In this document: positions 62,255 to 64,000 of the stretch, in pieces | Numbering within the stretch: position 1 is the first letter of the stretch | Layout: every line of letters starts with the position of its first letter | Assembly (NCBI RefSeq): GCF_024734405.1 | Contig: NZ_CP059556.1 | Coordinates: 5,394,001-5,458,000, forward strand | Source: Saccharopolyspora gregorii | GTDB lineage: Bacteria; Actinomycetota; Actinomycetes; Mycobacteriales; Pseudonocardiaceae | Reading direction: 5' to 3' | Length of the DNA: 64,000 nt | The notes under the pieces: generated by a model | What the model saw: the letters and a program-made list of their open reading frames with translations, nothing else | Databases searched by the model: none | What the model was told of the DNA's origin: nothing | Program-made: the position numbers and the translations under genes

Positions 62255-62391
62255 ACGTCCATTGTGGAGGTGGTGACGCCCGGTTTCGCACCGCCCTGCG
62301 ACATTGAGGTGATCCCGCTTCGCAGGTCTCGTTTTCCGCGCGGAAGACCGTAATGTCGGTAGAGCACCTGCGTGCGAACCGGGGAGTCTCC

Positions 62392-64000
62392 GTGACAGGG
62401 ACCTACGATCACCACCGCGAGCGGCTGCGGCGCGAGGCCGACGAGCAACTGCGCGCCCGACCCCCGTTGCCGAGCTGGCAGAAGCGGGTCGTGGAGCGGT
62501 TCGCGGTGGAACGCGGTTCCGGCTGGTACACGCTGCTGAACCAGTTCGCCCCGCACACCCCGGACAACCGGCCGGACGCGGTGCTGGTCGGGCCGGGCGG
62601 GGTGCTGGTGGTGCTGCTGTGCGAGCACGAACCGCCGGTGGCGGCGGCGCGGGCCGCGTTCGTGTGGACCGCGGAACTGCTCGCGGGCCTGGCCACGCCG
62701 CACGGGCTGCTCACCGAAGCGGTCGTGCGCACCGTGGTGGTGTTCCCGGAGGGCGGGCGCGCCACGGCCGAGGACGGCGAGCACGTGGTGGTCGCGGAGT
62801 CCGAGCTGGACCGGGTCCTGGTGTGCGCGGAACCGGTGCTGGACGGGGCGGATGCGCTGGCGGCGGCCCGGCAGCTGGACAACGGCACGTTCGACCTGAC
62901 GCCGATCGCCTGGAACCCGCAGCGGATCCCGCGGCCGCGCGGCGCGGGCCAGGTCGGGGCCTCGGACCGCTCCTCCGGCCTGTTCGAGGTGCGGCGGCTG
63001 CGGGACGAGCAGGCCGAGCGGGCCCCGCACGTCGCGGTGCCGGACTGGCGCCTGTTCCTGGACGACGCGCAGCTCGGCGCGGTGCGCAGGCAGTACGGCG
63101 GCCCGGCGCGGATCTCCGGCCCGGCGGGCACCGGCAAGTCGACGCTGGCGCTGCACCGGCTGGCGCACCTGGCGCGGCGCGGCCCGGGGCGGCTGCTGTT
63201 CACCTCGCACCTGGAGTCGCTGCCGGAGCTGGCGCGGGAGCAGTTCCGCGCGCTGGCCCCGCAGGTCGCGCACCGGGTGGAGTTCCGGAACCTGCACGAG
63301 TGGGCCGCGGAGCTGCTCGCCGAGCGCGGCCGGGACACGGTGGTCGACGAGCAGCGGGTGGACGCGGCGTTCACCGCGGTGTGGGAGCGATCCGGGCGGT
63401 CCGGGCCGCTGGCGGCGGCACGACCATCCAGGCACTACTGGAAGGACGAGATCGACCGGGTGATCAAGGGCCGCGGGCTGGGCACCTTGGAGTCGTACCG
63501 GTCGGCGACGCGGCGCGGGCGCGGCGGTCAGCTCAGCCCCGCGTTCCGCGCGCACGTCTGGGAGTTCTACTGCGAGTACGAGCGGGAGCTGTGCGAGCGC
63601 GGCATCTACGACCGCAACGACGTGCTGATCCGCGCGCTCGACGAGCTCGGCCGCACGCCGCTGGGCCGGGTGTACTCGGGGGTCGCGGTCGACGAGGTGC
63701 AGGACCTGACGCTGGTCGGGCTACGGCTGGTGCACGCGGTCAGCGGGGACGGGCCGAACCGGTTGCTGCTGGTCGGGGACGGGCAGCAGCAGGTGTTCGC
63801 GGGCGGCTGGCGGCTGTCCGAGGCGGGGATCTCGTTGCGCGGCCGCAGCGAGGTGCTGCGGCGCAACTACCGGAACCGGCCGGCGATCGTGGAGGCCGCT
63901 GGCGAGCTGGACGCCGTGAACCGGTTCGACGACATCGACGGGGCCCCGGCGGTCACGTTGCGCTCCTCGCTGCCGGTGCTCAGCGGCGGTGAAGTGGTGC
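62392..64000 (+). CDS. UvrD-type helicase with degenerate NERD domain, partial
   Basis: Paralogue of 16324-18261, running off the right edge after about 536 residues. NERD-like part (AVLVGPGGVLVVLLCEHE), in which the ExK catalytic pair is lost (V.C). Helicase motifs GPAGTGKS, VAVDEVQD, GDGQQQVFAGGW and RNYRN are intact; the C-terminal motifs lie outside the window. The GTG has GGGGAG upstream; ATG 62353 in frame is an alternative. Shared segments such as YWKDEIDRVIKGRG show common descent. Confidence 0.82.
   Translation, partial: MTGTYDHHRERLRREADEQLRARPPLPSWQKRVVERFAVERGSGWYTLLNQFAPHTPDNRPDAVLVGPGGVLVVLLCEHEPPVAAARAAFVWTAELLAGLATPHGLLTEAVVRTVVVFPEGGRATAEDGEHVVVAESELDRVLVCAEPVLDGADALAAARQLDNGTFDLTPIAWNPQRIPRPRGAGQVGASDRSSGLFEVRRLRDEQAERAPHVAVPDWRLFLDDAQLGAVRRQYGGPARISGPAGTGKSTLALHRLAHLARRGPGRLLFTSHLESLPELAREQFRALAPQVAHRVEFRNLHEWAAELLAERGRDTVVDEQRVDAAFTAVWERSGRSGPLAAARPSRHYWKDEIDRVIKGRGLGTLESYRSATRRGRGGQLSPAFRAHVWEFYCEYERELCERGIYDRNDVLIRALDELGRTPLGRVYSGVAVDEVQDLTLVGLRLVHAVSGDGPNRLLLVGDGQQQVFAGGWRLSEAGISLRGRSEVLRRNYRNRPAIVEAAGELDAVNRFDDIDGAPAVTLRSSLPVLSGGEVV

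Overview
The window is very GC-rich, with strong third-position GC bias, frequent GTG starts and 4-nt ATGA/GTGA stop-start overlaps. It also carries a WhiB regulator, a mycobacterial-type Sdh1 succinate dehydrogenase, a ctaD-serB pair, a DUF6158 protein and LuxR/AAA regulators. All of this points to an actinobacterial chromosome, most likely a member of the Pseudonocardiaceae (Saccharopolyspora-like, an inference from gene content and from the palindromic repeats). No rRNA, prophage, insertion sequence or CRISPR-Cas locus was seen. One tRNA (Ala, GGC) is present.

Layout, 1-16 kb: the 5' end of serB, ctaD (cytochrome oxidase subunit I), a DUF305-like lipoprotein, an SDR oxidoreductase among large palindromic repeats, a VanZ-like protein, a secreted subtilase, the sdhCAB operon, and a divergent cluster of membrane proteins with a cupredoxin-like lipoprotein around a clean dyad operator. 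16-25 kb: a NERD/UvrD-type helicase, xylulokinase, two methyltransferases, an XRE-cupin regulator, an inactive-looking SNase/excalibur membrane protein and a CNNM/CorC transporter-like protein. 25-29 kb: a DNA alkylation repair block (sigma factor, ogt, alkB, tag, alkA) interrupted by four more palindromic repeats. 29-31 kb: furA-katA-ankyrin, an oxidative-stress unit with a recognisable FurA-type operator.

32-39 kb is the most unusual part. A tightly overlapped minus-strand operon encodes an AfsA-type (A-factor/butenolide synthase-like) protein, an ICMT-type methyltransferase, a PEP-synthase/rifampin-phosphotransferase-like enzyme, a UbiA prenyltransferase and an epimerase-like protein lacking the SDR YxxxK residues, with cobF 44 nt downstream. 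Divergent to it sits a stand-alone UTRA ligand-binding domain with no DNA-binding domain. I infer a biosynthetic operon for a small, possibly prenylated and methylated, signal-like molecule.

40-53 kb is rich in regulation: a 5'-truncated histidine kinase with its lipoprotein, an intact response regulator/kinase pair, a TM-anchored seven-bladed PLL-like lectin split by an apparent one-base deletion, a response regulator with a shortened receiver, two AAA-LuxR regulators transcribed divergently from a direct-repeat region, and a LuxR protein with a pseudo-receiver. 53-64 kb: an SDR/TetR divergent pair with a textbook double palindrome, a secreted protein containing two trypsin-like protease domains, thymidine kinase, an SDR/HTH divergent pair, tRNA-Ala, type II NADH dehydrogenase with DUF6158, WhiB, a GNAT acetyltransferase, and the start of a second NERD/UvrD-type helicase paralogous to the one at 16-18 kb.
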